The translations under genes and the position numbers were made by a program. The notes beneath the pieces are model-generated. The model searched no databases. It was not told where the DNA came from and saw nothing but the letters and a program-made list of their open reading frames with translations. From Trifolium pratense (Eukaryota > Streptophyta > Magnoliopsida > Fabales > Fabaceae), in NCBI RefSeq assembly GCF_020283565.1, contig NC_060060.1:32240001-32304000 (forward strand): a stretch of 64,000 nucleotides of DNA. The letters are read 5' to 3'. The stretch's first letter is position 1, and each line of letters begins with the position of its first letter. Below are positions 1-11,493 of this stretch, piece after piece.

Positions 1-333
1 TCTCCTGTTTCTCAATTCCGTAGTTTGTAAATCTGAATTATTTTAGGCAACTCATCCTTACCCTGTCACAAGCAATTCTAATCCAAAACTTAACTTCTGT
101 CTTTATTCCCCCGTCTTCTACACGGTCATCTCTCATTTGTTTTTACTTTTGTCCATTATGTTGAGGCGAATTTATATTTTCCGAAAGTAAATTTTCTACT
201 CACTTTGTATATGTAAGAAGTTAATGCTGCACTGCATTGGTACTTCTCTTTCAAAAAAAGGAAAGTGGAGACAAATCAAATCAGGTTTAAAATTTTGATA
301 GCTTCTTTTTGAAGAAGCCTAAACAGTTTCAAT

Positions 334-591
334 TTTTTTTTTTTTTTTTTATATTCTGCTTTAATGTTATTCCATATAAACTCGTGGAGAGTTTCCTCAA
401 ACTAACAAGAATTTGTTGTAGCATAGTTGAATGAGAGAGAAAAGAGAGACACATGCCAAAAACCGTGTGACTGAATAGCATTGCAGAAGGTCTATTATAT
501 AGGGGATTATACACTTAATTACAAAATAAATATTCTACATAATATGCTAGGCTAAGTAACTTCTAGATTAAGCTAGAATATATTTACAACA
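334..591 (-). mobile_element. Copia-type LTR fragment (3' LTR side)
   Basis: Read on the minus strand, a purine-rich tract (GAGGGGGAG, about 592-600) is followed immediately by TGTTGTAAATAT at 591. This is the usual polypurine-tract/LTR junction of plant copia elements. The LTR then runs leftwards through a promoter-like AT-rich zone to a long T/A tract near 334-350. No coding domain was recognised next to it, and I could not fix the outer boundary or a target duplication, so it is a fragment or part of a non-autonomous element. Confidence 0.55.
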
Positions 592-900
592 CTCCCCCTC
601 AAGCTGGAGCATGACGGGGTACCTGCAGCGGAGATTTCGGTGACAGGCCGGATTAAGGATTCGGATTTGGATGTGCTGTGGCCTGTTGCCAGAAAGTTCG
701 CCAGAATGGGCGGCGGCGGAAGTGGTGGTTTGTGACGGAAAGTGATGAATCTAGATGCCGGAAAGTGTCACTGCTATGGAGGAGGGGTAAACTGGAGTTG
801 AAGCACGGTTTGCCGAAAAATTTCTCACCCGAGGACAGTGGGTCCACCGGGCAATCACTGTTTAGTTCAATTAGAAGTGTGATAATAGTCTAGTCTTTAA
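592..900 (-). mobile_element. Internal remnant next to the copia LTR
   Basis: This relatively GC-rich stretch, including a run of CGG/CCG around 700-725, abuts the polypurine tract of the LTR at 334-591. It has an open minus-strand frame at 847-653, but I recognise no retroviral domain there. It is probably the internal part of a non-autonomous or internally deleted element sitting upstream of the first visible APC2 exon. No cellular gene is claimed. Confidence 0.35.
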
Positions 901-1000
901 AATAAAATGAATTTGTCCAACCAAAATATATTTTTATCAATTGCATTGTTGTCCTGCAAAGTTGTCTCTGTTCTATGATTGACTTCGAAGATAATTACAG

Positions 1001-2864
1001 GATGAGCCCCTTAACCTGCCTGAACCTGTTGACCAGCTTCTCTCTGATTATGCGAAGAGATTTACTGAAATCAAAACACCCCGTAAGCTTCAGTGGAAAA
1101 AAAGTCTTGGGACTGTCAAGGTCAGTTGCTCTATTTATTTATTTTTCCAAATCTCATTGTCTAGGGATATTTAGCAAGTTTGTTGAATTTGATTTGTGGT
1201 GTTACCCCTTTCGCATTCTTTACAGTTTTGACTCTATTTTTATTTTTTTGCCTAATATTGTCATGCTCAATGGTATAGCTGGAGTTGCAGTTTGAAGATA
1301 GGGTAATGCAATTCACTGTAGCCCCTGTTCTTGCATCTATGATTATGAAGTTTCAAGATCAAATGAGGTATTGTCACAATCCATCAATACTTTTAGTCTG
1401 GTTGTTTTGACCGTAGTTTCATATTATGTTTCTGCTTTCAGTTGGACTTCTAAAAACCTTGCGGCTGCTATTGGGATACCTGTGGATGTATTAATTAGGA
1501 GAATCAATTTTTGGATAAACAAGGTAAATCTGTTAAATTTTCTCGGCATACATTTAGGCATTAGTAAACACTTCCCTTTCATGGTTATTTTTTTCTCTTG
1601 TTCAATCTGGAAACTTTTGTTGGATTTTCCAAAACAAAAATTCTAGTTAGTTTACACTATTTCAATGGCATGATTTGCTGTTTGTTGAAATATTTTATAA
1701 ATATTTATATCGATTCTATTTATTTTTTCTATTCCAATCACTCCTTAATTTATGGAGTGTGATTATGTACTCTCCGGAAAAGGCTTGTTATTTGGAAAAA
1801 CTAGTGATAAGAATGTAGCTATATTTACTGATGCTGATTGAGCAGGATCCATTACAGATATAAAGTTAACTTCAGGTTATTGTACCTATGTTTGGGAAAC
1901 TTGGTAACACGGAGAAGTAAGAAGCAAGGTGTAGTTGCTAGAAACAGTGCAAAGGCTGAGTTTAGAGCAATGGTCCCAGGAATTTTGAGGGTCTTTGGAT
2001 TCATCGAGTTCTAATTTTAGCAAAAACAAGTTTATGTACTCTCCTACAAAAGGAGCACCTTTTTCATTGATTCAAATACGGATTCTATGTTTGAGACCAC
2101 AAGTTATAAGTTTAGCGATGAAGATGTAACTTCACTTGTGGCTGTCTTTTTTGTACGCAGGGGGTTATTGAAGAGTCAACAGGGGCAGAATCCTCTGACC
2201 ATGTGTACACCATTGTGGAAAACATGGCTGAGACAAGTAAGAATGGAGGAGGCAGTGGCAACGCTCAGGAACTTCTTGGAGACGATGTGCTGGAAGACAG
2301 ATCTGGGGCCTCAGTAGAAAATCAACTTCGGATGGAGATGACTGTGTATGAGGTATATGAAATTAAGTTCTTCATTAATTTTGAACTGTACTAACTTTAA
2401 TTGATATTTGTGACTTGCTTTCATAATTTTAAAAGCAGACCTTTTTCACTATCTGCATGTTACTCTTAGTTTACACAATATGTGATAAATCTTTTCCAGT
2501 TTTCCCTTGAGATGATGGATTGGGCCGCACGAGTTCAAACACTATGTAATGTGAAATCTTGCGAATAAAGACATCTAACATGCGTTGTCTTGTGGCAGAA
2601 ATTTATCTTGAGGATGCTCAAAAACATTGGTAGCATGACATTAGATCGCATTCACAATATGCTCATGGTAAGAATGGTTTTACACCTTCGTGAATGTTTG
2701 GAGATATAGCATGATCAACAAGATTAATTATGTGATTCTTCTTTTTATAACCGCAGAAGTTTTGCATTGCCGACAAATCACTCCAACAGCTACAAAGCTT
2801 TTTGTCTAGTCTAGTCTCCGAGGAGAAGTTAGAACTTCGGGATGGAATGTACATTCTAAAGTAG
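1001..2864 (+). CDS. APC2: Anaphase-promoting complex subunit 2 (APC2-like), 3' part, six exons
   Basis: APC2 is the cullin-like scaffold of the anaphase-promoting complex, the ubiquitin ligase that drives mitotic exit in the nucleus. Six exons join in frame: 1001-1120, 1279-1367, 1442-1523, 2161-2352, 2599-2667 and 2757-2864 (stop TAG). They give about 211 residues covering the end of the cullin-homology region (for example FTEIKTPRKLQWKK) and the C-terminal winged-helix APC2 domain (LEDRSGASVENQLR to EEKLELRDGMYILK). All junctions have GT donors and AG acceptors, with consistent phases. The intron 1524-2160 carries a copia remnant. Compared with the family as I remember it, the last exon lacks about four residues after the IAD motif. 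Exons encoding the preceding residues were not found in 1-1000, so either they lie beyond the left edge or this is a 5'-truncated copy. The family is fairly certain; functionality is not. Confidence 0.8.
1800..2110 (+). mobile_element. Copia RNase H remnant and LTR piece inside an APC2 intron
   Basis: Translation around 1830-1985 gives a decayed copia RNase H segment (DADWAGSITDIK, then TSGYC and SKKQGVVARNSA, ending in KAEFRAM) with a stop after the first aspartate block. The following 2030-2090 segment matches, by eye, an LTR-like segment at about 61408-61480: TTTATGTACT, a TCCTA(C/T)AAAAGGAGCA core and a CTTTTTCATTG-like tail. The element is broken and lies in the intron between the third and fourth visible APC2 exons, in the sense orientation. 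Confidence 0.75.
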
Positions 2865-3159
2865 TGAGCTGAAATAATCCTTTTGGCCATGAACTTGTAC
2901 AGCCTAATTGGAAAAGTTATATTTATGAAGTGTTAGTTTATTGTACATATCAAATAGATTTGTATGCCAATTTTTTTACTATTACTTTTCCCACCCAATG
3001 TGTTTATCATGCGTCCTATATTTTTCTCCCAAACTTCCATTTGCTCGGATTATCTGAAACATACTGAAACCCAGAAATAATGTTGTAATTGATATCAAAG
3101 GTCTCTATTCGGCCCTAGGCTGACAGGGAGATGAAACCAGATTATGTAAAATTCAGTTT

Positions 3160-3400
3160 TGATTACCAGGTAAAAGAAGCGTTGAAAAGGATGAGTAATG
3201 ATAAGGTAGTTGAGCCACACAATGGTGTGGAAAAGTCTTGGAGATATAGGAACTGTGTGGCCTACCAAACTTTTTTACGAGATTACGAGGACAAAGAAAA
3301 TGTTGGATGATTGAAGAAACACTTTAATTCTGATCTATAAGAACAAGGGGCGGGCATATACAAAATTGTGTAAATTATAGAGGAATTAAACTAAGATTTA
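3160..3400 (+). pseudogene. LINE reverse-transcriptase fragment
   Basis: The plus strand encodes a decayed piece of a non-LTR reverse transcriptase. VKEALKRMSNDK near 3172 and YKNKG near 3340 correspond to the conserved block before the polymerase motifs of plant LINEs. Frameshifts and stops separate the pieces (for example, the sequence jumps frame between about 3300 and 3330). It is only about 240 bp long and clearly non-functional. Confidence 0.7.
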
Positions 3401-3872
3401 AATGCAATCTTGTTCCCCTTATTTACATATTTTCAAATTTTAGTACCATTTTTCTAAATCAATCATTTTGGTCCTATATTTTAAAAGTCAATGAAGTTTT
3501 TTAATCCCTCTCCAATTTAAGTGACATGACATACTCATTAATGACAAAGTGTTGAGTGCAGGTGAATTAAGAGTAATTAAATAAAGATATACATGAAATA
3601 AATTTAAATTTATAACAGTATTAAAATGAAAATAACTATATACAATTTGTTTTTTTAGTATGTGTAATTTTTTCGAAGTATTATTCCTTATGGATTAATA
3701 AATAAAAACAAAAACTTTGATGACATAATTGAATCATCATCATTAACCAAAGCCAAGGTCATCTTCAACATTCTACACCTTCTTCAACATCCATGGAATA
3801 CATTTTTTTTCAAAGCACCCAATCTTTTACACACTCTCACTTAAGCTCTCAAACACTTTAAATCTTATATTT

Positions 3873-4108
3873 TAGACAAAATTACACAACAGGTCCTTAA
3901 CTTATTTTTTTTAACACTTTGATCCTTTATTTTTTTTTGTAATACTTTGGTAATTTATCTTATTATATTACCAAAGTGTTACAAAAAAAAAGACTAAAAT
4001 ATTACAAATAAATAAATAAGATAAGATAAATAACCAAAGTGTTACAAAAAAAAAGACCAAAGTATTATAAAAAAATAAGATAAAGAACTACAGTGTAATT
4101 TTGCCTAA
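3873..4108. mobile_element. Foldback MITE-like inverted repeat
   Basis: The left arm (from about 3873, ACAAAATTACAC...) and the right arm (ending about 4108, GTGTAATTTTGCC) are imperfect inverted repeats built from alternating 'accaaagtgttac' and 'taacactttg'-type blocks, meeting near 3965. Such poly-A/T-rich foldbacks are typical of plant MITEs. I could not define a target duplication. Confidence 0.6.
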
Positions 4109-5527
4109 TTTTGCCTATCTTTTATAATTCATCCGAAAATCAAAAGATTCAACAAATCAAAATTCAAAAATCACATAACCTAGAAACTTAAAAATCTCAA
4201 AATCAACAACCTGTGACCCAAAAAAAAAAAATTAGCTCACAAGGAAAATTGAGGGGAAATGAAAAACCCAAATGCATAGAACTCTGATTGAGTCGGTGCT
4301 TGTGATGTGAATGCACTGTGAAAAAATTCGTTGCAATTTCCACTCCAAAACCCATTTTGGGATTTTCTGGGAAAAAATTGTTGAAAAAAAAAAAGAGTTT
4401 TGAGTAAAAAAGAAATGGTTTTAGGGAGAATATTGTGAAAGGAAAATGAAGTTTGGGATTAATTAATTTGTTGGGTTTAGATTTATTGATGGTGATAGTT
4501 TTATGAAAATGAAGATGAAAGAGGATGGTGATGAAGATGATGATTCAATTGTGTTCATAAAAGTTTTTTTTTTTATAAATTATAGTAATTAATAAATGAG
4601 ATAAAAATAAAATAAAAAATGACATAGAAAATACTTTTTCCAACTCACTATGCCATCAACCTTGACAGACAGTTTCCATAGCTCTTTTTTGGGATTGATG
4701 TCTTTGATGCAGTCAAATGCTCTTGCCATTTTTTCGGTTCTTTCAAGTTTTTTCAAATGATAACATATTTAGTAGAGGAACCTTTTAATAGTTTTGAATC
4801 AAATATATTCCAAACTTGGTGAAGCTGTTAGTATAGGCACGTTGAAAAGTTTTGACTAAGATTTTCAAACTTTTGTAAATTGGCTAGAGTTATGGCATAG
4901 ATACACGTAATCAATCACATTTGACCACGTGTCATTCACTTTTGACTATATGGGAGACATTTTTTCACCTGCCGACCAGTTCGCTATGTGGCATACAAAC
5001 AGTGTTTTACAAGTTTTTGTCATTTTACACAGGGAGGTAAAACTGGAAGCTCAAGGGGCGAGTGAGGAGCACAGAGGGCACAGAATGAATAACTCATAAG
5101 GAAGGGAGACAAAAAACTGAAAATTCTCTTTAGATCCTTCGACATGCTTTAGAAATTTGGGGGGCCTTAAGCATATTGAAAGGTCTAAAGAGAATTTTTC
5201 CAATAAACTAACTTTATTTGCATTTATGCCGTTTTTATTCCTTGATGTTTCAAATCAGAAATTTTACTTCAACATTTGTGATATGAGGATCCCAAACTTA
5301 AGTATACTATACATTTGCAATGTGTTACCACACGCCAGTTCTAATAATAATTATAAAATGTGTACAATGGTGGCATTAGGCTGTAGAGGGAAAGGGAAAC
5401 CTACCATAAAAGCCCGTCCCTCAGTAATAAATTGTCAACAATGGTGGCATTCATTCATTACATAATAAAGAAGGGTGGCGAGAGGAAATAAAAATGGAAA
5501 ATCTATAACAATGGTAACCAAATCTAG

Positions 5528-8329
5528 CTAAGCAACACTGGTGGGAGGGAGCAAAAATTGAGGAAGATGGCGCTCCAAAATTAACAGTAGCTCTCTTCCA
5601 TTGGTCACTTCATCAAAGACCCTATCCCCAAGACTTCGTGCGGCTTCAACCAATTGTCCCCTAAGTCGTTGAGAAAACAAACAGCCCCCCACCTTGACAC
5701 ACTCTCTATAAAGTGGGAGATAAGCAATTGCCACTGTCAGCGGGCCAGGAAGATCTCTCAAGCAAATAGGAGACTCGCCCCATTTAATGATTCTCACAAG
5801 GTTCATGTAATGCTCTTTCCCTATCCTTAATCCCTCTATATAAGCTCCTTCTGACCAATGCTCGTTAAGAAATGCCTTTAGCTCCGGAGCAACAGCCTCA
5901 TCCTCCAATTTAGCAATGATGTCTGCAACTGCATATGTAGCTGCAGGGTCACCTAAGAAGTCAGATTGGAGGAGAAATGCTACACCATCAAGAGATCCAC
6001 CACTGCGTTCACCAGCAGCTTTGAGAATTTCAACACTAAGTGCTGCAAGAACCTGCTGGGGTACATGGGGAAGAAGATAAGAAGCAATGTGAACTTGGCA
6101 GCTAGAAGTGGCTGCAGTAAGGGCAAGGCAGAGCTCCATGTCTCGGCAACCCCTTTGCACAAACCACTCAACAACTTGCATACAGCCCCTCTCAGCAGCT
6201 CTCATCAAAGGGCCCAAAAAGGCTATTGCGTTTCCCTCTTCCACCAAGCACTCCATAGTGCCTATCTTGCAGTAATGAGAGGCAAATCCCAACGCCAAGT
6301 CAACATCAACATCCAAGTTGTTTCTTTGGGCAATCTGTATCAGTTTGATTCCCAATATACCAAACAAACATGAACCAAATATTTTTAGCACACTTTGCAT
6401 TATTAAAACATCCAAAACCAGCAAAACTCATTACCTTAATTCACATGTATATATAATAAATGGGAGAAAGTGACAATGTCAAAATCTCTCATATCAAAAC
6501 TTCTTTAACATATGTAATAGAATGGCTACCCATTACTAAATTAGCATAATTAAGACAGAAACATATCTACACAATCCTTTGATATGACATTCAATTCTAT
6601 AATAATCCAATTGTAACTACAATATTTTGTTTTTGTGACACATTCTTAGTTAAAAGAATAAGTAACTGTCTACTTGTTATGATCATATATTGCCTATTGA
6701 TATGTTTATGTATTGATGAGCAATTAGCAATGTGAACATCTTTGTACAAACATTGAGCATTAACGTGTATTTCAGTCAGATCGTGTCTTGATTTTTAAAA
6801 AAATTAGAAATCCTCGTATTTGTGTCATATCATTTCCTTATCTTAGATGTGGAAACATTAATTAATGTATTAAGAAAATATGCAACAGAAAAAAAAAAAT
6901 CAAAATTAGATTACCTGCAATAGTACACGGACCAGTTCTGTACTGCCAAAACGTGAAGCCTCCAAGAAACACTGATTGACATTGTCTGCACCTCCCTCTA
7001 CTAACATGCCCAGCAACCCTTGGATCACAGAAGCCGACACACCAAATGCCCAACCTGGATCAAATGAGCTTGAGAAAAGAGTAAGAGGAAAACAAGCTGC
7101 ATCAAAGGCCTCACTGAAGTCCTTCCCTGTAAGGTGGTTGCCAGCAAGATCAAGGAAGGTCTTAAAGGCAGATAACCGGAGCTGGGTCTCAACAGCTGAG
7201 TTGTGTATTACATTATCACTATCATCCTGAAGATGGGAATGAATGCCAATACATTTCAGAGCCCATTCAGTAAACTTTTGCACCTTAGCACCAGCTTCTG
7301 CCTTCAAGACTTCATCTCCATTGCATTCCTGGAGACGCTCATGCAACCTAGCAAAAAGCAGAGTTCACTTTACTGCAATATATATAGATGCAGAAATTTG
7401 AACCGACACACTAAAAAATGCATATATTGTTTCTACATAATTCAAACCCCTCTACCATACGACTTGAAAAGGCATATTTTGAGATCAGCTAGTTGCACAC
7501 CAGCTGATAGAGTCATAGGAAAACTAGCATCAAATTTTGCTGGTTGGTCATACATTGCATGAATAATCTTGACTAAAATATAAATAATATAGTAACATTT
7601 TAAGTATTGTTTTAATCCTAACAATACGTCCAATAAAACTGCTAATGTTTGCTCACTAATTCTGACAAGAAAACTGTTCTCCTACCCTAATATACCCTCC
7701 CCCCCACACACACAGACAAAAAAATAAATCTTCAAAATCAACTGTTTTATTGATGACTAAAATCTTTCCCGGAAACACAATAGATATGGAAACTTGTACC
7801 TCTGAGCCATTACGGTGATAGTATCAACAAGACTCATTGTTCTGCTCTGGCATGCAGAGACACATGAAGCAAGGAATGAAGTCCTTAGAGTAGCTCTAGT
7901 GAAGTCATAAGCACCATTAGCAATGATCTTCCTGATAAATACAGTTATTCCATTAAGCTCTGGCTCTGTGCTCAAGAACCAGATGGAATCCAGTGTAATA
8001 CACAAGGCATCATTAAGTGTTTGTGGATCAGCAACAAAAATTAAACTTTCTGCAAGTTCCCAATTATGGGAACTCACTGCACCTTGCAATAACCGACCCA
8101 ATTCAATCCTGTCTTGTCTACATAGTTTCTTCTCCAACACTACTTTCTCACGATCAATTGTGGCGGCCCTGGATTTGAGCTTCTTGGCATTGCAACAATG
8201 AGGAGTGGACATTCTTGGCTCTCCTTTCTCTGCTGCAAAAGATTGATTTTCATTTACCAGGAATTCAATTTTGTACTCTTGTGATTTAATTTCCATCTGA
8301 ATGGGATTTTCCAGTTGTGCTTCAATCAT
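5528..8329 (-). CDS. SKIP35: SKIP35-like ankyrin-repeat protein (SKP1-interacting partner 35)
   Basis: In Arabidopsis, SKIP35 was named as a partner of the SCF adaptor SKP1; its biochemical role is not well defined. Three coding exons join cleanly: 8329-7800, 7347-6915 and 6334-5528 (stop TAG). They give about 589 residues, close to the family length of roughly 600. Recognisable conserved stretches include RQDRIELGRLLQGAVSSH and GAYDFTRATLRTSFLASC in exon 1, LLVEGGADNVNQCF in exon 2, and MECLVEEGNAIAFLGPLMRAAERG and ILKAAGERSGG (ankyrin-like repeats) in exon 3. I chose the ATG at 8329 because it begins a segment resembling the family N-terminus; the frame stays open upstream to an acceptor near 8432 but has no in-frame ATG. 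A 5'UTR intron from about 9023 to 8433 is likely. No frame disruptions were seen. The family assignment is strong. Confidence 0.9.
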
Positions 8330-8391
8330 CACGAGGAAATCATTACTCGCCTGGACAGATATGATGTCCAATTCTGTCAAGGCAGGTGAAG

Positions 8392-8430
8392 CTAAAATCC
8401 ATTGTTCAAGGCAAAAGAGAAACAATCCAT
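8392..8430 (-). promoter_or_regulatory. Short upstream ORF in the SKIP35-like leader
   Basis: Right after a probable 5'UTR acceptor (about 8432), an ATG at 8430 opens a 12-codon reading frame ending in TAG at 8392-8394. It is out of frame with the main start at 8329 and ends 62 bases before it. If the leader is spliced as inferred, ribosomes would meet this uORF first, which could lower translation of the main frame. This is inference from position only. Confidence 0.4.
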
Positions 8431-8432
8431 CC

Positions 8433-9100
8433 TGAAGAATATAAGAACAAATTCATGAAAAGCAAGTACTAAATAGAAAAGCAATATTTCCGTCAAAAAC
8501 ATAAAAAAATAGAAAAGCAAAATTAATAATTCCTTTGATTTATAGTATAATTTTAGATTTTTTCAAAGAGATGTTTGAAACAGGTCTTACATATGATATG
8601 AAGGAAAAAAAAAAACACATGTGAAATTTGAAACCCACATGTGAAATTTGAAACCCAAAGAAAAGAGTAAATGTCTAATATCAACATTTTTCGCTTTACA
8701 GACAATTGAAATAAATACACATATGCTATGCTGATGATGATATGCTTAAATTAAATTAAGGAATCCAAAAATTGTCCGTCCGTCCGATAAACTTGGTATA
8801 TGAACAAATTATTATGATATTAATCAGAATTGCACATTGCATACAACACGAATTCGAAAAGTAATTGCTGCGACGGGGAATTAGAATATATGTTTTGAAA
8901 GGACAGTTGAAAAAAGCCAGCCACAAAAGAATAATAAATGTAAATATATCATCATATCATAACATAACATAATAATAACTGCCTGGAAGAAAGAGATGAA
9001 TGAATGAATAGGTAGAAAACCAACCTGATTGATTGATTGATTGCGTGAGAGAGAAACGAAAAGGTGAAAGAAAACCCACAGCCCTCACCTATGTATGAAT
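8433..9100 (-). promoter_or_regulatory. SKIP35-like 5'UTR intron and promoter-proximal region
   Basis: The minus strand has a GATT-repeat tract (about 9026-9043) followed by CAG|GTTGG near 9024, a plausible donor for a 5'UTR intron ending at the acceptor near 8432. Direct short repeats (CACATGTGAAATTTGAAACCC, twice, near 8617-8656) lie inside the inferred intron. The transcription start was not located. Confidence 0.4.
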
Positions 9101-9399
9101 TGTTTTATGCGAGTTTCTTTTCAGATTAGCAATACCCTATTTTAAACACCCTTTATTATTATCATCGTCATTTTTTTTTATCCATAATAAATAATCTACT
9201 GTATTTTTTATTTTCACCATTATCCGGCCTGGAGTATCTAATTTGGTTAGGGATTCAGTTCTGACATAAGTGGCCCTTTTCTATCGATTTTAATATATTA
9301 GTAATAGATTGATCTATGATAAATGAATCTATAGAATAAAATATTCCTTATAATATACTCAAACACTCTTGCCTTTTTTTTTTTTACTTATCATCATAT

Positions 9400-9800
9400 T
9401 GATACGAAGTTTACACCATCGTTAGCGGTGATTAATCTCCGCTGAAGAATTTGTTGGGCACATAAGGTGAGTTCTCTCATCTCAATCGAATTTTCTCCAT
9501 AGGCATGAGTCAGGAATCAAATCACTATATACTTAAGGAGATCAAAATCCTTACTACTTGAGTTCGATTCATTGTTGGTAACTCAACACTTGTCTATCAG
9601 AAAAATAAACAATGTCAATCAATTGTATTTTCATTTTTATTTGTGAGAAATAAAAAAAACTTAACAAGGTTTTTATTTTTTATTTTTTTATCAAGTAATT
9701 TAGTGATTATAAATTTTACGTGAATAAGTGAGATGACCGATGTTCGAACCACAATTCCACGTATAATGCAATGTCAGTATTAATTGAGTTAAGCATACGA
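9400..9800. repeat. Dispersed repeat (also at about 48880-48960)
   Basis: A block containing TAATCTCCG followed by AAGAATTTGTTGGGCAC and AGGTGAGTTCTC at about 9420-9480 recurs, slightly diverged, at about 48895-48945 (TAATCTCCGTCAAAGAATC, GGGGCACACAAGGTGGG). No coding potential or clear ends were recognised. It belongs to a dispersed repeat family in this genome. Confidence 0.5.
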
Positions 9801-9939
9801 CCCATTCTTTTATTTTTAATCAAAAGAAAATTGTGTTTGAGGATTCACGTGTGGGTAAATAATTTTTTTTTAGTGTCATTTGAATGAGTTTTGTTTCAGA
9901 TTTTACCTCCACAATATCAAATTCTTTTATTGTAGTCCT

Positions 9940-9998
9940 TTTTTCTATGAATTGAACTTTATCGGGGCTGTTTTTGCTTTCCCGCCTTCATCTCCAAT
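9940..9998 (-). pseudogene. OEP37 last-exon fragment, left piece
   Basis: This stretch matches the functional OEP37 last exon (18818-18877) with one 6-base deletion and a few substitutions. The shared core is GCTGTTTTTGCTTTCCCGCC followed by TTCATCTCCAA. The match stops at 9997-9998, where a large inserted block starts, and resumes at about 13594. It is therefore half of a duplicated, broken copy of the OEP37 3' end. Confidence 0.8.
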
Positions 9999-10137
9999 TA
10001 GAGATGGCAATTTTGGATCCACATTACTTGCAAAAAAAAGAATCACAGTAAAATAAAAACTCGCATTTTAGGTATGATTACGTGTATGAATAATTATTCT
10101 AAAAATGAGCGGATATAAGTACATTAGTACCCTCATA

Positions 10138-10764
10138 CAGTGGCGACTTCAGGAATAATATTAAGCCTGGGCACAAATTTAACCACAAATGTACGAATGT
10201 TTATTGGTTTAAAGTTTTCCGATCGGAATTCAACCGGATCGGACCGTTTCTAACTAATAAAATATATATTATTTATATACTGAAATTATAATAAAAATAA
10301 TTAATTTTAAGGAATTAATCTAAATATTTGATAGTCATAAACAAATAAAGAAAATAAAAACAAAAAAGGAAAGAAAATAAATGAGTGAGGTGGGAGTTGA
10401 ACACAAGTCCCCCATGTGAGAAACAAATCACAGTGCCACTGGGCCAAATTATGTGTTCTGTTTAAAATCATGCTTCCTTATTATATATAGGCTTTTATTA
10501 AAATAACCTTAAAACTACTGTTCATCATCTTCAACCTCTAGACCAAAATAAAAAAACGATATTTTTCATTCTTGCACCAAACTGGACAAGTAAATATACC
10601 ATTTTGCTCAGAATTTCATGAGGATTATGAATATGCACTTAAATTTTATTAATTCTTACTCAAACATTCGAATTTTCAGATTAAAGTAAGAACCCTAAAA
10701 AAAAAATTATATAATTGGGAGCCCAGGCACGTGCTGGGCATGCCTGGCGGCATAATCGCCCCTG
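10138..10764. mobile_element. hAT-type MITE with 8-bp target duplication
   Basis: The element starts CAGTGGCG at 10138 and ends CGCCCCTG at 10764, giving near-perfect 8-base inverted tips. CCCTCATA flanks it on both sides (10130-10137 and 10765-10772), an 8-bp duplication as expected for hAT elements. It is 627 bp long with no transposase reading frame, so it is non-autonomous. Confidence 0.8.
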
Positions 10765-10782
10765 CCCTCATACCCGCATAAT

Positions 10783-10784
<2 letters not shown>

Positions 10785-10852
<68 letters not shown>
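10785..10852. repeat. (ATT)n microsatellite
   Basis: About 22 uninterrupted ATT units lie directly right of the hAT MITE. The plus-strand frame through it reads as poly-tyrosine and is an artefact, not a gene. Confidence 0.98.
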
Positions 10853-10855
<3 letters not shown>

Positions 10856-11488
10856 CTAATATTCCCTCCAATTTTTTTAAGAGCCTTTTTAGAAGAGTAA
10901 CACAAATTGCACCTTATCTTCCTTATTATATTATACTCTCATTTTAATCCACCAATAAACTTTTATTTTTTTACACCTAATTTCTCTTTTCAATAAATTG
11001 AATATATTATGTACAAAAAAAATTAATCTGTTATGTACAAAAAAATTTAAAAACAAACTTTAGTTTTTCAAATATATAACATTAATTAGTTTTATTAAAA
11101 AAGATAAGAGTAATTGACAAAAGGTATAATTGACAAATCATACCCTTATACATTTTTAATATAAATGTTTGCTTATAACATTAATATAAATGTTTACTTA
11201 TAACATAATGCAAACACATTGTGAATATGTTAACAGATAAATGAATTTTTAGCATAACATTAGTACTAATAAGAAACACTCTTTAAATTTATGCTTTATT
11301 AAATAGATAATCCCTTATATACCCTTATTAAATTATATAAAATGCAACTTATTTTAATGTTATGCATTAATTAGTCTGACACATTTTTAAGGTTACTTTT
11401 GGAATAACACATAACATTTTAGAATTTTTTAATAAAAAAATAAGTCTCCTTAGTATGTGTGTTTTTCTCAATATGTTTCTTATATATA
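10853..11488. other. AT-rich filler inside the composite insertion
   Basis: This stretch is strongly AT-rich with short near-repeats (for example two copies of AATATAAATGTTTGCTTATA-like sequence around 11157-11205). No gene, RNA or clear transposon end was seen. Confidence 0.5.
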
Positions 11489-11493
11489 GGACC

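Larger units (their letters stand above)
2865..5527. other. Intergenic region between APC2-like and SKIP35-like genes
   Basis: No gene was supported here. It holds a LINE reverse-transcriptase scrap (3160-3400), a half copy of a Mutator-type MITE arm (about 3397-3560) and a foldback element (3873-4108). The remainder is AT-rich sequence with short GA/AT tracts around 4380-4560. A 102-codon open frame at 5157-5465 (+) has no recognisable domain and is not called. Confidence 0.6.

Noticed and set aside
5157..5465. 102-codon open frame upstream of SKIP35-like gene's 3' end
   Set aside because: No ATG context, no conserved motif, and it lies in AT-rich intergenic DNA.
5966..6373. 135-codon plus-strand open frame
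   Set aside because: It is the antisense of the conserved third exon of the SKIP35-like gene.
10385..10450. tRNA-like stretch (GTTGAAC and conserved-looking loops)
   Set aside because: No cloverleaf could be formed by eye; the sequence is internal to a hAT MITE that often carries such text.
10715..10900. Open frame with a long poly-tyrosine run
   Set aside because: It is the translation of the (ATT)n microsatellite; no start context or domain.
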